From Actinomycetota bacterium (GTDB taxonomy: Bacteria; Actinomycetota; Actinomycetes; Nanopelagicales; Nanopelagicaceae): 5,257 nucleotides of DNA. Position numbers and translations under genes: made by a program. A model generated the notes under the pieces. It saw nothing but the letters and a program-made list of their open reading frames with translations, was not told where the DNA came from and did no database searches. Below are positions 4,878 through 5,257 of this stretch, in pieces; position 1 is the first letter of the stretch; the number at the start of each line of letters is the position of its first letter. The DNA is taken from NCBI GenBank assembly GCA_009701945.1, contig WLJF01000058.1:1-5257 (forward strand). Direction: 5' to 3'.

Positions 4878-5257
4878 GGAAACTCTCAATCTTCCTTGCA
4901 CTCACATTGGTGATGTCAGGAAGTTCAGCAGTTGCTGCCACAAAGAAACCAACTCCAACACCAACTGTGAAGGCAACGGCTAAAGCCACAGCTAAGCCAA
5001 CTGTGAAGGCAACAGTTCAACCGACTGCGAAGACAACTTCGAAGACCACGGCAAAGCCGACAACTACAGCCAAAGCAACTGCAAAACCAACTGCAACTGG
5101 AACCTCAGCGACAACAGCAAAGCCAACGGTGAAACCAAAACCGAAACCAAAGCCAAAACCTCGCAAGAAGATAAAGGTTTCCCCTTCCCCTAAACCTCAA
5201 TGGCCTCCTGTTGATTTTGAATATGCATCAGGTATCTATGCAAAAATCCCAACTAGT
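4874..5257 (+). CDS. Secreted Lys/Thr/Pro/Ala-rich protein, partial (3' end outside window)
   Basis: An open reading frame of 128 codons that starts at a TTG, overlaps the permease TGA by 4 bp (TTGA) and runs uninterrupted off the right edge. Residues 1-21 form a clear Sec-type signal peptide: Arg-Lys at the N-terminus, a hydrophobic core (LSIFLALTLVM) and an AVA cleavage site before Ala22. There is no lipobox Cys. Residues 23-86 are almost only Lys, Thr, Ala, Pro and Val, with a degenerate 12-residue repeat; residues 87-96 are five Lys-Pro pairs. RKKIK (97-101) and a Ser-Pro linker follow, and then the sequence becomes ordinary from WPPVDFEYASGIYAKIP (110-126), probably the edge of a folded domain. 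I do not recognise that domain. The linker looks like a flexible, positively charged spacer through or onto the cell wall. Coupling to the ABC genes suggests co-expression, not proven joint function. Confidence 0.8.
   Translation, partial: MRKLSIFLALTLVMSGSSAVAATKKPTPTPTVKATAKATAKPTVKATVQPTAKTTSKTTAKPTTTAKATAKPTATGTSATTAKPTVKPKPKPKPKPRKKIKVSPSPKPQWPPVDFEYASGIYAKIPTS
4961..5013 (+). repeat. 36-bp-period repeat in the Lys/Thr/Pro/Ala region
   Basis: A 17-bp sequence, CCAACTGTGAAGGCAAC, occurs at 4961-4977 and exactly again at 4997-5013, a 12-codon period that encodes PTVKAT twice. Less perfect copies (AKPT motifs) continue to about 5120. Identity at synonymous positions suggests fairly recent tandem duplication, so the length of this region may vary between strains. 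Confidence 0.6.

Noticed and set aside
4930..5170. CRISPR-like or non-coding repeat array
   Set aside because: The repeats are in frame, encode Lys/Thr/Pro/Ala runs and follow a signal peptide in one continuous reading frame, so they are protein repeats.
5252..5257. ACTAGT at the extreme right end as a cloning or vector boundary
   Set aside because: The hexamer is in frame within a continuing coding sequence and the other end shows no matching site, so coincidence is the simplest reading.

Overview
The window looks like a stretch of a compact actinobacterial chromosome. Three things suggest this: a small zinc-ribbon protein ending in RNAPRY, of a type I know from Actinobacteria; a moderate base composition (by eye a little under half G+C); and extremely tight packing. 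Only about 72 bases (22 + 3 + 47) lie between genes, and every other junction overlaps. Small size, moderate G+C and apparently leaderless starts would fit the streamlined freshwater actinobacteria (acI / Nanopelagicales). That placement is an inference from style, not a proven assignment.

Layout. The left edge holds the C-terminal part of an AI-2E family membrane protein (+), whose stop codon overlaps the stop of a convergent alpha/beta hydrolase (-). The hydrolase is divergent from a full-length NAD(P)-dependent aldehyde dehydrogenase (+). The 22-bp gap between them appears to carry two overlapping, opposite -10 elements, each set exactly for a leaderless transcript. The aldehyde dehydrogenase converges, 3 bp apart, on the zinc-ribbon protein (-), with a hairpin at the junction. 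The zinc-ribbon gene is divergent from a three-gene operon (+): an ABC-2 ATPase, its six-helix permease and a secreted Lys/Thr/Pro/Ala-rich protein that runs off the right edge. The operon genes overlap by 8 bp and 4 bp.

How the genes work together. The ATPase and permease clearly form one DrrAB-type exporter of unknown substrate. The secreted protein is translationally coupled to them; whether it works with the exporter is unknown. The hydrolase and aldehyde dehydrogenase share a promoter region and could act on related organic acid or aldehyde substrates, but nothing in the sequence names a pathway. I see no RNA gene, mobile element, CRISPR array or prophage, and most of the window is ordinary core-genome content. 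The parts most worth a second look are the promoter architecture and the last, partial gene.
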